In this document: piece by piece, positions 17,671 through 27,239 of the stretch
Numbering within the stretch: the stretch's first letter is position 1
How the letters are laid out: each line of letters opens with the position of its first letter
Assembly (NCBI GenBank): GCA_024103195.1
Contig: JAGFIW010000206.1
Span: forward strand, 26,603-90,602
Direction of reading: 5' to 3'
Origin: Saprospiraceae bacterium
GTDB taxonomy: Bacteria > Bacteroidota > Bacteroidia > Chitinophagales > Saprospiraceae
DNA: 64,000 nt
Notes under the pieces: generated by a model
Told to the model about the DNA's origin: nothing
Databases searched by the model: none
The model's input: the letters and a program-made list of their open reading frames with translations, nothing else
Made by a program: the position numbers and the translations under genes

Positions 17671-18573
17671 CTACCTTTGACGAATCGGCAGGGAAAAATG
17701 CCAGCGGCCCGTCAGCCCGGCAAAAACAAACGGGTAATCGTGAATTCCTTTTCCTACGGCCAGCACCCAGGACCACACGGCAGATGACCGGTACAGGCAT
17801 TCGGCTTCATAGATGACCGGACTGTCACCATTTCCCATATAGCCACTATACCCTCGGAGGGAATGGAAGAATTCCAACCTTTTGCCCGCCCATCTATGCC
17901 CCAGACCCCACAAGAGGCAATCGTTTTGTCTCGATTTATCATCGTACGTCTGGTACACCAGAAATCCCCCTTGCACCTCCAGAACATGCCTGCCAGTAAG
18001 TCTGCGGGTAACGGCCAGGTCAAACCAATAACCCGGAGTATCCGTATATCTGGCAGCCCCCAAATGAGTGCCTGAAGGGGCACGAATCCCGACCCTTAAA
18101 GAACTTTCCCACCCACCCAACCAACGAGGGGGCAATCGAAACAGGGTTTCGATATGAAAGTCCCCTCCTGCAAAGCGATCGTGGTAGGCCTCGAAAAAGA
18201 TCTTCCTTTCTGTTTTCAGGGCATGACTGGTCCAGTAACTCTCCAAAGGGATGACATGAACCACCAACCGACACCAGGGAGCAGGGCTCCATTGCATGCC
18301 CAGCTTGGCAGAAACGGTTTCTTCTTCTGCATGGAAATGTCCCCATGCTCCTACGGAAAACCAGGATGATGTATCGGCATTCATCCTGTGCATGGATGGG
18401 ACGGGCAGGGCGTTGGGTCCCATGCCGGTAGGGGTCAGGTTCAGGTAGTATTGATAGGGTCGCACACCATCCCAGCCCACATTTTGCGCCCACCAATCTC
18501 CCGACTGGCCCGACAAGGTCATACCCCAGAACAGCATGCCTGTCAAACAAATCCCGATCAACCCTTTACTCAT
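17671..18573 (-). CDS. Putative secreted/outer-membrane beta-barrel-like protein, unknown
   Basis: 300 residues with a signal peptide (MSKGLIGICLTGMLFWGMTLSGQ). The mature protein alternates polar and aromatic residues and is rich in Trp and Tyr, as in small outer-membrane barrels, and ends in a beta-strand-like RWHFSLPIRQR. I recognise no family. Its start overlaps the trmD stop by 8 bases on the same strand, so it is translated from the trmD message. The functional link is not obvious. Confidence 0.78.
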   Translation of the reverse strand: MSKGLIGICLTGMLFWGMTLSGQSGDWWAQNVGWDGVRPYQYYLNLTPTGMGPNALPVPSMHRMNADTSSWFSVGAWGHFHAEEETVSAKLGMQWSPAPWCRLVVHVIPLESYWTSHALKTERKIFFEAYHDRFAGGDFHIETLFRLPPRWLGGWESSLRVGIRAPSGTHLGAARYTDTPGYWFDLAVTRRLTGRHVLEVQGGFLVYQTYDDKSRQNDCLLWGLGHRWAGKRLEFFHSLRGYSGYMGNGDSPVIYEAECLYRSSAVWSWVLAVGKGIHDYPFVFAGLTGRWHFSLPIRQR

Positions 18574-19246
18574 CTTGCAGCATTGTCGGTCTCCTTTGGC
18601 GGGTACGGGCCAAGGCCTGTTCGTATCGCCAGGCTTCTATGGCCGACTCGTTGCCCGAGAGCAATACTGAAGGCACTTCCCAATCCCTGAACCGGGCTGG
18701 ACGGGTATAAACGGGAGGAGCCACCAGTCCGTCCTGAAAGCTGTCAAACAATGCGGATGTTTCATCATTCATGACGCCCGGCAACAACCGGCCGACCGCA
18801 TCGACCAGGACGGCGGCAGCCAATTCACCTCCGCTCAGGACGTAATTGCCAATACTCACCTCCATGGTAACCACATGTTGCCTGATCCGCTCATCAATCC
18901 CTTTGTAATGACCGCACAAGATCATGAGGTTGCCTTTCAGAGAAAGCCGGTTGGCCATGGGCTGGTCGAGCAATCGACCATCCGGTGCCATGTAAATGAT
19001 TTCATCATAGGACCTTATGGCCTGCAATGATTCGATACATGCCATAAGGGGTCCCGGCATCATGACCATTCCCGCTCCGCCTCCGTAAGCATAGTCATCC
19101 ACTTGTCTGTGCTTTCCGATACCGTATTCCCGGAGATCCACCACATCAATTTCCAACAGCCCACGCTTGCCTGCCCTGCCGATGATGGAATGCTGCAAAG
19201 GCCCTTGCAGCAGGTCCGGAATGACCGTTATAATGGAGATGTGCAT
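18566..19246 (-). CDS. trmD: tRNA (guanine-N1-)-methyltransferase
   Basis: 226 residues from the canonical start MHISIITVIPDLL (ATG at 19246); the frame is open for another 217 codons upstream but that part has no match to TrmD. It methylates G37 of tRNAs that read CNN codons, preventing frameshifts. The SPOUT knot and family motifs are visible: DDYAYGGGAGMVMMPGPL, LCGHYKGIDERI, SIGNYVLSGGELAA and PPVYTRPARF. Unlike the common rpsP-rimM-trmD-rplS cluster, it is here followed by a membrane protein gene, and rimM is at 51969-52490 next to mnmA. Confidence 0.96.
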   Translation of the reverse strand: MHISIITVIPDLLQGPLQHSIIGRAGKRGLLEIDVVDLREYGIGKHRQVDDYAYGGGAGMVMMPGPLMACIESLQAIRSYDEIIYMAPDGRLLDQPMANRLSLKGNLMILCGHYKGIDERIRQHVVTMEVSIGNYVLSGGELAAAVLVDAVGRLLPGVMNDETSALFDSFQDGLVAPPVYTRPARFRDWEVPSVLLSGNESAIEAWRYEQALARTRQRRPTMLQDE

Positions 19247-19354
19247 GATGCCTGACAAAGGTCGCAAAACAGGATGGCATTCCGTATCAATCACAATCCG
19301 GCAGGTTATTTGTATCGGTATCTGCATTTGAGGCGTCCATATCGCCAAACCTTG

Positions 19355-19362
19355 TAGCTTTG
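19355..19362 (+). promoter_or_regulatory. Candidate -7 box (TAGCTTTG) for the TraR/DksA-like gene
   Basis: A match to TAnnTTTG in the 258-base gap between trmD and the TraR/DksA-like gene. If used, it gives a leader of about 135 bases, longer than for other genes here. No clear -33 TTTG at the expected spacing. Confidence 0.45.
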
Positions 19363-19504
19363 CGGCGCCAATTTGTTCGGATTGAGTCCCGAACGTGGTT
19401 GAAGACACCTGATGGCGGGAAACTTTTTCAGAAAGAAATCCGTTATGGGTCCATCCTACCACCTTCGGGAGTCTGTCTGAACGGACCCTGAACAAACCAA
19501 TGCA

Positions 19505-19969
19505 ATGGACAACAACACCACGCCCGTGCGTTATTCCGATGAAGAACTGGAAGAGTTCCGCACGCTCATCATTGGCAAACTGGACAAGGCCAAGGAAGAA
19601 CTCGCCTTCATGGAAGAGCAGTTGTCCGAACTCAGCGAATCGACCAACAACAAGAACAGTGCTGATCTGTTTGATGACAGCAGCCTGCATTCGGAAATCG
19701 AAATGCTCAGCCGCATGATCCTGAGGCAGCAACAGTTTATCCGGAATCTGGATGCTGCTCTCTTGCGCATCAAAAACAAAACCTACGGCATCTGTACCAT
19801 TACCGGGCAGCTCATAGACAAAAAGCGGCTCATGCTGGTGCCCCATGCCACCAAAAGCGTGGTCGGCAAAGAAGAAGAGAAGAAACAGATCGCCCAAGAA
19901 CCTTTTGGCGGCGCTTATCGCGGCCTCGAGATCGAATCCTCACCCTCTTTCAATCCTATTGAGGAGTGA
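19505..19969 (+). CDS. TraR/DksA-family protein
   Basis: 154 residues: an N-terminal helical coiled-coil region (residues ~10-95) and a C-terminal DksA-type finger YGICTITGQLIDKKRLMLVPHATKSV. Of the four zinc Cys only the first is kept, as in many Bacteroidota relatives, so the finger is probably zinc-free. DksA proteins enter the RNA polymerase secondary channel and modulate initiation together with ppGpp; that role is inferred for this degenerate form. A strong terminator follows at 20051-20085, so it looks monocistronic. Confidence 0.9.
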   Translation: MDNNTTPVRYSDEELEEFRTLIIGKLDKAKEELAFMEEQLSELSESTNNKNSADLFDDSSLHSEIEMLSRMILRQQQFIRNLDAALLRIKNKTYGICTITGQLIDKKRLMLVPHATKSVVGKEEEKKQIAQEPFGGAYRGLEIESSPSFNPIEE

Positions 19970-20050
19970 GTCGCCTTTCCTTCTTCCTGCATATCCGTCG
20001 GGTAGAAAGTCTGGCCCCTGTCCCACTTGCTGTTGCCTTGTGGCAGCATG

Positions 20051-20085
20051 ATCCTGCCTTTCCTACGGGAGGGGCAGGATTTTTT
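20051..20085 (+). terminator. Intrinsic terminator after the TraR/DksA-like gene
   Basis: Arms ATCCTGCC (20051-20058) and GGCAGGAT (20073-20080) around a 14-base loop, followed by a run of six T. A typical rho-independent terminator. Confidence 0.85.
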
Positions 20086-20135
20086 GTTTACCCGATGCAC
20101 CTTTCTATTCGCCCATTTTCATACCCCCCCGCTAC

Positions 20136-21560
20136 ATGAAAAACAGGTATTTCGATCTCATTGACCAGACCTTTTACTTCCCCCAAGAAGGCTTCGACAT
20201 CGAGAACGGCTATCTGACCTTTTACAACATCTCTTTGATGCATCTCATTCAAAAGTATGGGACGCCACTCAAACTGACCTATCTGCCCCAAATCGGCGCC
20301 CAGATCAAGAAGGCCAAAAACTTCTTCAACAGGGCCATTAAAGCCTTGAATTACAGCGGAGACTATTACTACTGTTACTGCACCAAGAGCAACCATTTCA
20401 GTTATATTCTGCACGAAGTCCTGCAACACGATGTCCACCTCGAGACCTCGTCATCCTTTGACATCGATTTGGTCCACCACCTCTATCGCGAAGGGAGACT
20501 CCGCAAGGACACCATTATTGTCAACAACGGTTTCAAGCCCCGGGCTTATGCCGAAAAGATCGCAGGACTGGTGAATGACGGCTTTTACAATGTCATACCC
20601 GTCCTCGACAACCCGGAAGAACTCCAACACTACGAAGAGCTGGTTCAAGGTGAATGCAAGCTGGGTATTCGGGTTGCCACGGATGAAGAACCCAATTTCG
20701 AGTTTTATACCAGCAGACTGGGTTTCAGGCATTCCCAGGTCATTCCTTATTACCAGGAACGACTGGCCAACAACCCCAAATTCAAACTCAAGATGCTCCA
20801 CTTCTTTGTGGATACAGGCATCAAAGACACGATTTACTATTGGGGAGAGCTTAAAAAGGCCGTCAAGCTTTATGGCGAGTTGCGAAAGATATGCCCGGAC
20901 CTTAAAGCGATCAACATTGGAGGGGGTATGCCCATTCGCAACAACCTCAGTTTTGAATACGATTACAAGTACATGGTCAAGGAGATCGTCAGTCTGATCC
21001 AGCAGGCCTGCGAGGAAGACGGGATTCCGGAGCCTGATATTTTCACCGAGTTTGGCAAGTATACGGTCGGTGAAAGTGGCGCCACCATTTTCAGTGTGCT
21101 GAGCCAAAAACAACAGAATGATGCCGAGGTTTGGTACATGATCGACAACTCCCTGATGAACACGCTTCCCGACAGTTGGGGTATTTCCGAGCGGTTCATC
21201 CTGCTACCCATCAACAAATGGGAGAATGAATACCACCGAGTGAATATCGGTGGTCTGAGCTGCGACAACTCTGATTACTATAATGCCGAAGTGCATGAAA
21301 ACCAGGTGTATTTGCCCAAAATCGAAGCCGGTGATCCGGAACCGCTTTATATCGGATTCTTTCACACCGGTGCCTACCAGGATTCCATCAGCGGGTTTGG
21401 CGGCATCAAACATTGCCTGATTCCTTCCCCCAAACACGTACTGATCGACCGGGATGACATGGGCAATTTGGTCGACTGGCTGGCCTATGAGGAGCAAACG
21501 GCAGAAAGCATGCTCTCCATTCTTGGCTACCATGCCCAAACCCCTCAAAAGTCCGAGTAA
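20136..21560 (+). CDS. speA: Arginine decarboxylase, Bacteroidota type (fold III PLP enzyme)
   Basis: 474 residues of the alanine racemase-like (fold type III) decarboxylase family. The PLP lysine lies in YYYCYCTKSNHFSYIL, the phosphate-binding glycines in INIGGGMPI, and the C-terminal strand has GFFHTGAYQDSISGFGG. The overall layout matches Bacteroidota biosynthetic arginine decarboxylases, which make agmatine for polyamines; it is shorter than the enterobacterial SpeA (~650). Diaminopimelate decarboxylase is the main alternative, but the start MKNRYFDLIDQTFYFPQEGF and the HXXTGAYQD region favour ADC. It is flanked by the terminator at 20051 and a hairpin region at 21590-21798. Confidence 0.85.
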   Translation: MKNRYFDLIDQTFYFPQEGFDIENGYLTFYNISLMHLIQKYGTPLKLTYLPQIGAQIKKAKNFFNRAIKALNYSGDYYYCYCTKSNHFSYILHEVLQHDVHLETSSSFDIDLVHHLYREGRLRKDTIIVNNGFKPRAYAEKIAGLVNDGFYNVIPVLDNPEELQHYEELVQGECKLGIRVATDEEPNFEFYTSRLGFRHSQVIPYYQERLANNPKFKLKMLHFFVDTGIKDTIYYWGELKKAVKLYGELRKICPDLKAINIGGGMPIRNNLSFEYDYKYMVKEIVSLIQQACEEDGIPEPDIFTEFGKYTVGESGATIFSVLSQKQQNDAEVWYMIDNSLMNTLPDSWGISERFILLPINKWENEYHRVNIGGLSCDNSDYYNAEVHENQVYLPKIEAGDPEPLYIGFFHTGAYQDSISGFGGIKHCLIPSPKHVLIDRDDMGNLVDWLAYEEQTAESMLSILGYHAQTPQKSE

Positions 21561-21764
21561 GCCTTTACGGGAACTCGGGTTCATGAAAACCGTTTTGGGT
21601 TTCATGGATCCAAAACGGCCAATCCCTTCCTCATACCGGAGGCCAGAAGGACTATCTGTTGCCCCCCGATTGTCCGCCATCCGGGGAATGGCGACATCCA
21701 AAGGGTCTGTTTCCGGGCCCTTTCCCTGGTATGTTCGGACATGGCCGCGATTGCTGGAAACAGA

Positions 21765-21798
21765 AATGGCCTTTCGTATTGGACAACGAAAGGCCATT
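21765..21798. terminator. Bidirectional terminator hairpin between convergent genes
   Basis: A perfect 13-base stem (AATGGCCTTTCGT at 21765-21777 and its complement at 21786-21798) with an 8-base loop, in the gap between the convergent arginine decarboxylase and TPR genes. A second hairpin (CCGTTTTGG/CCAAAACGG, 21590-21598 and 21610-21618) lies 170 bases earlier. Neither has a long T tract, but stem strength and position suggest transcription stop signals. Confidence 0.6.
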
Positions 21799-21826
21799 CG
21801 GGTTGCTGGGGGAAAGAGACCCGCCC

Positions 21827-23146
21827 TTATTTCTTGAAATAGGAGGTTTCGTTCTTCTCTCCTTTCTGGGCTTTTTCCAATCTGGATTTAAATTCGTTGG
21901 AAATGCTCAGTTCGTTCTTCCGCGCATAAATTTCCTTCAGCGCTATCAGGGTATTCACATCATTGGGGTCGAGCTGCTCGGCTTTTTGGAAGTACGGCAG
22001 CGCCTTGTCAAATTCGGCACTCATTTTTGCCTTGAGGGCATCGTACTTCCGAATTCCTTCTTTGCTGATATCATCAGCCAGTGCATTCAACCCCTGTTGA
22101 TACACGGCCGCCCGGTTGTAGTAAAGAGCTCCAATACTGTATATGGCGTCCAGATATTGCGCGTCCTTGGCCAATGCCTGATTGTAATAATCAAGGGCGG
22201 CATCAAAATAGGTATCACCCTTGCTTTCATCTTTGGCTTCCAGTGCCTTTTGAAACAAGTTGTCATACACATTTCCCAGCGTGAGATACAGCGACTTGTT
22301 TTCGGGCTCTTTTTCGATGGCGGTCTTCAACCGAGTGACCAACTCGTCCATCCGCCCTTCCCGGAGATAATGGTTGATCTCCGTAAACAGAAGACTGACT
22401 TCATCGGGATACTTCTTCCGACCTTCATCCAAATAGGCTGCCGCCTTAGCTTTGTCGGTTTCGATATAAGCGTTGTAAAGGAGATCGTAGATGTAGGCAT
22501 TGGCATATTGTGCTGCGCGTAGCTTCTCGAGATAACCGATGCACCGGGCCTGGTCTTCCTGATTCTGGCAGGTAGCAGCGGCACTGAACATCGCATCCTG
22601 ATAGGCTTTGTCATCCATGGGACTTTTCTCCTGCTCCTTGACAAGCAGTTCATGGGCTTCCACGACGGTAGCAAATCCCAGATGGGCCAGATCAAAATCC
22701 TCGTTCTGGTAACCGTAGATGGCCATATTGTTCAGATGCCCGATGGCATTCGTGATACCGTCCAACGCGTCGCGTTTATGGTATTTCTTTTCAGCCCGGG
22801 CATTGCCTTCCCGAAAGGCCGCAAAAGCCTCATAAGCGGCTTTGGCGTTTTCCGGGCGGGCGTTGGGATTCATCATGGCATTCGTCAGGTCTTTATTGGC
22901 TTTTTCAATTTCGACCTGACCTTTGAGGATCCAGGCTTCCGGATCGGCCTGAACGGTCACATCCTGGATGGCGATATCGATCATTTCACTGGCTTCAGCC
23001 AGTTTGTCGGCATTCCCGGATGGATCGAGGTTGTAAGCACCAAGTGCGCGTTTGGCCTTTTTGAAGGCGCGGTCGCCTTCATCCTGGGCATTGGACTGGC
23101 CCAGCACCGCTCCCATCATCAGCAACAGGATGGCAATGTTTTTCAT
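21827..23146 (-). CDS. Exported TPR-repeat protein
   Basis: 439 residues with a signal peptide (MKNIAILLLMMGAVLGQSNAQ). The rest is almost all helical with degenerate tetratricopeptide repeats, clearest in AAAYLDEGRKKYPDEVSLLF, SLYLTLGNVYDNLFQKALEA, YLDAIYSIGALYYNRAAVY and ALPYFQKAEQLDPNDVNTLIALKEIYA. Proteins like this are common in Bacteroidota, acting as periplasmic scaffolds; no catalytic motif is visible. It lies 70 bases downstream of gyrA on the same strand and may share its transcript. Confidence 0.88.
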   Translation of the reverse strand: MKNIAILLLMMGAVLGQSNAQDEGDRAFKKAKRALGAYNLDPSGNADKLAEASEMIDIAIQDVTVQADPEAWILKGQVEIEKANKDLTNAMMNPNARPENAKAAYEAFAAFREGNARAEKKYHKRDALDGITNAIGHLNNMAIYGYQNEDFDLAHLGFATVVEAHELLVKEQEKSPMDDKAYQDAMFSAAATCQNQEDQARCIGYLEKLRAAQYANAYIYDLLYNAYIETDKAKAAAYLDEGRKKYPDEVSLLFTEINHYLREGRMDELVTRLKTAIEKEPENKSLYLTLGNVYDNLFQKALEAKDESKGDTYFDAALDYYNQALAKDAQYLDAIYSIGALYYNRAAVYQQGLNALADDISKEGIRKYDALKAKMSAEFDKALPYFQKAEQLDPNDVNTLIALKEIYARKNELSISNEFKSRLEKAQKGEKNETSYFKK

Positions 23147-23216
23147 AGGTCAGAGAATTGGACGATTAAGATATACAAGTAAGGCCCTGAGGGCAGAAAG
23201 GTTCGTTAACAGGCTG

Positions 23217-25706
23217 TTAAGAAGGGTCGACATCCGCGAGCTCAACGGGTCCGGACTCCTCATCACCGACCACGACCGCCACGTCGGCAATCTGGTCTTC
23301 TTCTTCCAGACGAATAACCTTCACCCCCTGCGTTGCGCGGCCCATCACGCGTATGTCCGAAACCGGCATACGAATCATGATTCCGGAGCGATTGGTAATC
23401 ATCAGGTCATCATCATCCCGAACTGTTTTAATCGCAATGAGTGGGCCGGTTTTCTCCGTAATGGCCATGGTCTTAACCCCTTTGCCTCCCCGGTTGGTGA
23501 TCCGGTAATCATCGAGGGCCGATCTTTTGCCATTCCCGTTGGCTGATACCACGAGTATCGTGGTGGCCGTGTCATCCGGATCCACACATACCATTCCGAC
23601 GAGGTAGTCTTCTTTGTGATCGAGGGTCATTCCCTTGACACCTGTGGCCGTCCTGCCCATTGGACGAACGGTCCTCTCCGGAAAACGGATGGCTCTTCCG
23701 GTCCGGTTGGCCAGGATGATCTCATTCTTCCCGTTGGTCAGACGTACTTCCAGCAACTGGTCGTCATCCGTGATGTTGATGGCATTGATACCGGTGACCC
23801 TTGGCCGGCTGAAAGCCATAACCTCCGTTTTTTTAACGATGGCTTTTTTGGTACAGAAGATGAGATAATGGGATTCCAGAAAAGCCGTGTCATTCAGATC
23901 CTGTATGGGTATGTAGGCCTTGATGCGTTCTTCTTTGGGCAAGGCCAGCAAATTCTGAATCACCCTTCCCGATCCGGTTTTGGAGGCTTCGGGGATCTCG
24001 AAGACCCGCAACCAATGGCACCGGCCTGATTCGGTGAACAGCAACAGGTAGTTGTGGTTGGAAGCCACAAACATATGCTCCACGAAGTCTTCATCCCGGG
24101 TCCGAGTGCCTCGTGACTCTCGTCCGCCTCGGCTTTTGGTACGGAACTCTTCCACCTTGGTCCGCTTGATGTACCCCAGATGACTGATCGTGACCACGAC
24201 ATCTTCGTCGGCGATCAGGTCCTCCATGGTAATCTCTCCTTCTGCAAAGGCGATCTCCGTGCGGCGGTCATCCCCGTATTTGTCGCTGAGTTCGACGGTT
24301 TCATCCCGGATAATGCCCCTTTGCATTTCCTCACTGGCCAACACGGACTTGTAGTACTCGATTTTCTTCAGGAGTTCCTGATATTCCTCTCTGATTTTGT
24401 CCCGCTCCAGCCCCGTGAGCCGTTGGAGGCGCATTTCCAGTATGGCCTTGGCCTGAATGTCACTGAGGCCAAAGGTGGCCATAAGCCCGTCCCTGGCCAC
24501 ATCCGGAGTGGCGCTGGCACGGATCAGGGCGATGACTTCGTCCAAATGGTCCAGTGCGATCAGCAGACCTTCCAGTATGTGGGCTCTTTCTTCGGCCTTG
24601 CGCAATTCATATCGCGTTCTGCGGACCACCACTTCCAACCTGAACCGAATGAACTCCTGCAGCAAAGACAAAAGATTCAACTGTCTGGGTTTGCCTCCCA
24701 CCAAACACACGTTGTTGACCGTATAATAGGATTGGAGGGGCGTGTATTTGTAAAGCTTGCTGAGAACAACACTGGCCATGGCGTCGCGACGCACCTCGAC
24801 GACGATACGCATCCCGTTCCGGTCAGACTCATCGCGCACATCACTAATTCCCTCGATCTTCTTTTCGTTGACCAATTCGGCAATCTTCATCACCAGGCTG
24901 GCCTTGTTGAGTTGGAAGGGAATTTCGGTGATGATGATGGTTTCCTTACCGGATTCGGTGGATTCGATTTCTGCGCGTCCCCTGACGGTAATCCGTCCCC
25001 GCCCGGTCTCAAAAGCCTCCCTAATGCCGTCGTGGCCGAGGATGATACCTCCCGTCGGAAAATCGGGACCTTTCACAAATTGTTGGAGGTCGGCCCCCGT
25101 AGCCTCCGGATGTTCGACCAAATGGACGACGGCGTCGCAAACCTCTTTGAGGTTGTGGGGCAGCATGTTGGTCGCCATACCTACGGCAATCCCGGAAGCA
25201 CCATTCACGAGAAGGTTGGGCAACCGGGTTGGCATCACCGTTGGTTCCTCCAGGGAATCATCAAAATTAAGGGCGAAATCGACGGTTTCCTTCTCGATAT
25301 CCGCCAGCAATTCCTCCGTTATCCGGGCCATCCGGGCTTCTGTATAACGCATGGCGGCCGGGCTATCTCCGTCTATCGAGCCAAAGTTGCCCTGACCGTC
25401 CACAAGCGGATACCGGAGGGACCAGGGTTGGGCCATGCGAACCATGGTATCGTACACGGACGAATCGCCGTGGGGGTGATACTTACCGAGTACCTCACCG
25501 ACGATCCGGGCGGATTTCTTGTGGGCTTTGTTGAATGGCAGGCCCAGCTCGTGCATGCCGTACAACACCCTGCGGTGGACCGGCTTGAGGCCATCCCTCA
25601 CATCCGGGAGAGCGCGGGAAACGATGACCGACATCGAATAATCGATGTAGGCGGTTTTCATTTCATCCTCAAGGTTGATGGGAACAATCCGGGATCCGGC
25701 GCTCAT
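23217..25706 (-). CDS. gyrA: DNA gyrase subunit A
   Basis: 829 residues from [27 protein letters not shown] (ATG at 25706); the frame extends 96 codons further upstream, but that part is outside the family. It cuts and rejoins DNA in negative supercoiling. The catalytic Tyr is Y121 (RYTEARM). The quinolone region reads [15 protein letters not shown] with S82 and D86 (E. coli S83 and D87), i.e. the sensitive-type residues. The C-terminal pinwheel has a GyrA box-like NRGGKGV, which favours gyrase over topoisomerase IV, and an acidic tail. A near-consensus -7 (TATCTTAG, minus strand 25732-25739) precedes the start. Confidence 0.96.
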   Translation of the reverse strand: MSAGSRIVPINLEDEMKTAYIDYSMSVIVSRALPDVRDGLKPVHRRVLYGMHELGLPFNKAHKKSARIVGEVLGKYHPHGDSSVYDTMVRMAQPWSLRYPLVDGQGNFGSIDGDSPAAMRYTEARMARITEELLADIEKETVDFALNFDDSLEEPTVMPTRLPNLLVNGASGIAVGMATNMLPHNLKEVCDAVVHLVEHPEATGADLQQFVKGPDFPTGGIILGHDGIREAFETGRGRITVRGRAEIESTESGKETIIITEIPFQLNKASLVMKIAELVNEKKIEGISDVRDESDRNGMRIVVEVRRDAMASVVLSKLYKYTPLQSYYTVNNVCLVGGKPRQLNLLSLLQEFIRFRLEVVVRRTRYELRKAEERAHILEGLLIALDHLDEVIALIRASATPDVARDGLMATFGLSDIQAKAILEMRLQRLTGLERDKIREEYQELLKKIEYYKSVLASEEMQRGIIRDETVELSDKYGDDRRTEIAFAEGEITMEDLIADEDVVVTISHLGYIKRTKVEEFRTKSRGGRESRGTRTRDEDFVEHMFVASNHNYLLLFTESGRCHWLRVFEIPEASKTGSGRVIQNLLALPKEERIKAYIPIQDLNDTAFLESHYLIFCTKKAIVKKTEVMAFSRPRVTGINAINITDDDQLLEVRLTNGKNEIILANRTGRAIRFPERTVRPMGRTATGVKGMTLDHKEDYLVGMVCVDPDDTATTILVVSANGNGKRSALDDYRITNRGGKGVKTMAITEKTGPLIAIKTVRDDDDLMITNRSGIMIRMPVSDIRVMGRATQGVKVIRLEEEDQIADVAVVVGDEESGPVELADVDPS

Positions 25707-25814
25707 GCAGATGGGTATTGATTTGCGGGCGCTAAGATAGTAATTCGGGTGTCGATGGACCTGATTTTCCCGGCCGAGGATAGCCAATAGCGGTTTTTGT
25801 GGAACTTTGCCGGC

Positions 25815-26546
25815 ATGGACAACCCACCCGTCAAACCCTATGCCGATGCCCCGGGTTCCAAGAAGGAACAGGTAACCGCGATGTTCAACCGGATCTCGGG
25901 TCGCTATGATCTGCTCAACAAGGTATTGAGCATGGGTATCGACCGGAGTTGGAGGAAAGTTTTGGTCCATCGCCTTGCGGGCCATGCACCCCACGAGATT
26001 CTTGATGTGGCCACAGGGACGGCTGATCTGGCGATTGCCATATCGCGTGCCTTGCCGGCGGCCTCAGTCGCCGGTATCGACATTGCCCGGGAGATGCTCG
26101 ATATCGGGAAGTCCAAAATCGTCCAGCAAGGGCTTGAAGATCAGATAAAACTGATCCAGGGAGATGCCGAAGCCCTGCCCTTTCCCGATGCATCCTTTGA
26201 TGCGGTCTCTGTAGCTTTCGGTGTTCGCAATTTCGAGAATCTCGATCAAGGCTTGGGTGAAATGCGACGTGTTCTGCGACCTGGCGGCCATGTTTGGATC
26301 CTGGAATTCTCCCAGCCCCAGGGATGGTTCAGGCCGTTATTTTTGCTCTATTTCAAATACTTGCTTCCCTTGATCGGACGTTTATCGTCCAGGGATCCAA
26401 AAGCTTACCGTTACCTGTTCGAATCTGTCCAGGCTTTTCCGGAAGGAAAGACCTTTTGTGACGTGATGAGAAACGCAGGGTTCCGGGAAGTGAAGTGGAC
26501 GCCTTTAACCTTTGGCACATGCTCCATTTACACCGGGATGCACTGA
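25815..26546 (+). CDS. ubiE: Demethylmenaquinone methyltransferase
   Basis: 243 residues from the ATG at 25815 ([20 protein letters not shown]); an upstream in-frame ATG at 25797 is possible. It uses S-adenosylmethionine to methylate demethylmenaquinone, the last step of menaquinone synthesis (also called MenG). Motifs: [22 protein letters not shown]-binding [40 protein letters not shown] and RVLRPGG. The next gene, porT, starts before this one ends; the ubiE-porT pair is a well-known Bacteroidota arrangement. Confidence 0.95.
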   Translation: MDNPPVKPYADAPGSKKEQVTAMFNRISGRYDLLNKVLSMGIDRSWRKVLVHRLAGHAPHEILDVATGTADLAIAISRALPAASVAGIDIAREMLDIGKSKIVQQGLEDQIKLIQGDAEALPFPDASFDAVSVAFGVRNFENLDQGLGEMRRVLRPGGHVWILEFSQPQGWFRPLFLLYFKYLLPLIGRLSSRDPKAYRYLFESVQAFPEGKTFCDVMRNAGFREVKWTPLTFGTCSIYTGMH

Positions 26547-27229
26547 TCCTTTTTGGTTTGTTGTTTCTGTTTGCGTCTGAATTGTCAGGTCAGCGAGGCA
26601 ATTACAATTACCTGGATTTCGAAAACAAGCCGTACTATTTCGGGATCGTACTGGCCTACAACAATGCCGATTACCAAATCTCGCCTTCCAGGAATTTCCC
26701 TCTGAATGACAGCATCCGGCTGGTGGAATCTCTCAAAGGCCAGGGATTCAATCTGGGAGGGATCATCAACCTGAAGATCGGGCAATATGTGGACTTCCGA
26801 CTGCAACCCACGCTGTCCTTTACCGAGCGCAAGATCTTTTACGAAACCCCTCAGGATATACGACCCGGCTACACCCGCAGCATACAGGCCGTGCTTTTTG
26901 AAATGCCTTTCCACCTTCGCTACAAATCGGCGCCCTACAACGACAAACGGTTTTTCCTGGTTTCGGGTGTCAAGTACGGTATTGACGTCGCCAATGATTC
27001 CCGGTCCCGGGATGCTTCCGAGCTGGTCAAAATTTCGCCTTCTGATTTCATGTTCGAGGTTGGAGCAGGGGTCCAGATCTACTTTCCCTACTTCATTTTT
27101 TCACCAGAAATCAAATACAGCCACGGTCTAGGCAACATCCTCGTCGCCGATCCCCGCCTGCCACAGTCCAACATCATTGACAGGCTCGTATCCCGATCCT
27201 TTACGATCTCATTCCACTTCGAAGGTTGA
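26519..27229 (+). CDS. porT: PorT-family outer-membrane protein of the type IX secretion system
   Basis: 236 residues from the ATG at 26519, with a signal peptide ([17 protein letters not shown]). The mature part is a small eight-strand-type barrel with alternating hydrophobic strands (FGIVLAYNNADYQI, FNLGGIINLKIGQYVDFRLQPTLSFTERKIFY, IYFPYFIFSPEIKYSHGL, SFTISFHFEG). PorT is needed for T9SS function, and its position directly after ubiE (28-base overlap) supports the call over a generic barrel protein. It fits the several T9SS cargo proteins in this window. Confidence 0.88.
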   Translation: MLHLHRDALILFGLLFLFASELSGQRGNYNYLDFENKPYYFGIVLAYNNADYQISPSRNFPLNDSIRLVESLKGQGFNLGGIINLKIGQYVDFRLQPTLSFTERKIFYETPQDIRPGYTRSIQAVLFEMPFHLRYKSAPYNDKRFFLVSGVKYGIDVANDSRSRDASELVKISPSDFMFEVGAGVQIYFPYFIFSPEIKYSHGLGNILVADPRLPQSNIIDRLVSRSFTISFHFEG

Positions 27230-27239
27230 CCTGCCGGGG

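Noticed and set aside
19247..19897. N-terminal extension of trmD (217 extra codons)
   Set aside because: TrmD starts at MHISIITVIPDLL; the upstream frame is antisense to the TraR/DksA-like gene.
20136..21560. Call as diaminopimelate decarboxylase (lysA)
   Set aside because: Same fold, but the N-terminal block and overall pattern fit Bacteroidota arginine decarboxylase better; kept as an alternative only.
23206..23220. Palindrome TTAACAG-G-CTGTTAA at the gyrA stop codon
   Set aside because: Only 7-base arms, overlapping a stop codon, and with no T tract; could be a weak hairpin but not supported as an operator.
25076..25090. Near-match to the palindrome core (ACAAATTGTT) inside gyrA
   Set aside because: Internal to a coding region, only partly symmetrical, and no promoter box next to it.
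24180..25721. 513-codon open frame on the plus strand opposite gyrA
   Set aside because: Antisense shadow of gyrA; the translation has no signal, domain or sensible start.
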